Shown piece by piece: positions 63,782-64,000 of a stretch of DNA of 64,000 nucleotides. Source of the stretch: Leptolyngbya sp. PCC 6406 (lineage in GTDB: Bacteria > Cyanobacteriota > Cyanobacteriia > Phormidesmidales > Phormidesmidaceae); contig NZ_KI913949.1 of the NCBI RefSeq assembly GCF_000332095.2, positions 5,232,814 through 5,296,813 of the forward strand. Reading direction: 5' to 3'. A model generated the notes under the pieces. That model was not told the DNA's origin. It was given only the letters and a program-made list of their open reading frames with translations, and searched no databases. Each line of letters opens with the position of its first letter. Position 1 is the stretch's first letter. The position numbers and the translations under genes are program-made.

Positions 63782-64000
63782 AGGTGCTTGTTGTTTGCTA
63801 GAGAAAATCTGCGAAGCAACAGGATTTCAAGAAAGAAAACCTTGAATCCGTAACGCCGGACACAAAGTTGAGCAGTTTTACAGTATAGAGGGTAATTCCT
63901 CAAACTGGGGATCGTCCCTGTTTCCGGTCCCCCTTCGGTACACCACCCAGGCCCCCAAAGGTCCGTGACAAAAGCGTTACAGCCCTCAGCCCCCAGATCA
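63782..64000. other. right-edge non-coding segment
   Basis: About 220 bp upstream of the RlpA-like gene. It should contain that gene's promoter; I see no gene or repeat in it. Confidence 0.5.

Noticed and set aside
1-64000. tRNA, rRNA, tmRNA and riboswitch searches by eye
   Set aside because: No TpsiC-like GGTTCGAATCC arms with matching acceptor stems, rRNA signatures or known riboswitch cores were found; a covariance-model scan would be decisive.

Overview
This is chromosomal DNA from a cyanobacterium, most likely a GC-rich filamentous (leptolyngbyoid-type) lineage. The evidence is a ChlB subunit of dark-operative protochlorophyllide reductase, a DnaX polymerase subunit carrying an intein, short cyanobacterial EF-Ts, a DUF3611 protein, Uma2-type nucleases, a PEP-CTERM protein and very many GCGATCGC (HIP1) octamers inside genes. 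I saw no rRNA, tRNA, CRISPR array or full-length insertion sequence. Small non-autonomous elements and palindromic repeats are common.

Layout. 1-4.1 kb: end of a quinone oxidoreductase gene, an alpha/beta hydrolase, a fused SpmA-SpmB protein, a toxin-antitoxin locus broken by a MITE, and a Uma2 nuclease. 4.2-5.8 kb: rpsB-tsf with a terminator. 5.8-17 kb: a surface-polysaccharide region with a GT26 glycosyltransferase, a polyprenyl-phosphate sugar transferase, an AT-rich methyltransferase, two tandem paralogous O-antigen ligase/polymerase-like proteins with TPR-like tails, and, after a MITE and a decayed gene, an AT-rich sulfotransferase. 17-26.9 kb: repeat-rich DNA, a pentapeptide protein, a coiled-coil/TPR membrane protein, MscS, a PEP-CTERM 5'-nucleotidase-like protein, a MazF/PemK toxin-antitoxin pair and a NYN-domain protein. 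26.9-33.6 kb: cysS and the phosphate operon pstS-pstC-pstA-pstB behind a recognisable Pho box. 34-39.7 kb: tldD, a PD-(D/E)XK protein with Fe-S-type cysteines, cbiD and guaA. 39.7-46.6 kb: dnaX, rnhA, rpmA-rplU and chlB. 47-53.2 kb: an orphan AbiEii-like nucleotidyltransferase with a MITE-encoded tail, then an AT-rich pair (YbjN-like protein plus a large protein with the leader of extracellular contractile injection system cargo) divergent from an eCIS-type AAA+ ATPase. 53.3-64 kb: rph, pheS, surE, an MBL-fold hydrolase, ribF, a MoxR ATPase, an HNH remnant, a beta-lactamase-fold hydrolase, a TrmJ-type methyltransferase and an RlpA-family protein.

The most striking object is in dnaX. Its 430-residue intein has normal splicing blocks at both ends, but no endonuclease in its own frame. 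A complete 331-codon LAGLIDADG endonuclease gene lies between those blocks on the same strand in the -1 frame. The essential host frame stays open through all 996 bp, so the DNA is dual-coding. The second theme is the eCIS-type cargo/ATPase locus, separate from any sheath or baseplate genes in the window. The third is how short repeats have edited genes: one MITE family truncates mazF and supplies the C-terminus of an AbiEii-like protein, another sits on the stop codon of an O-antigen ligase gene, and a hairpin repeat supplies the apparent start codon of mazE.
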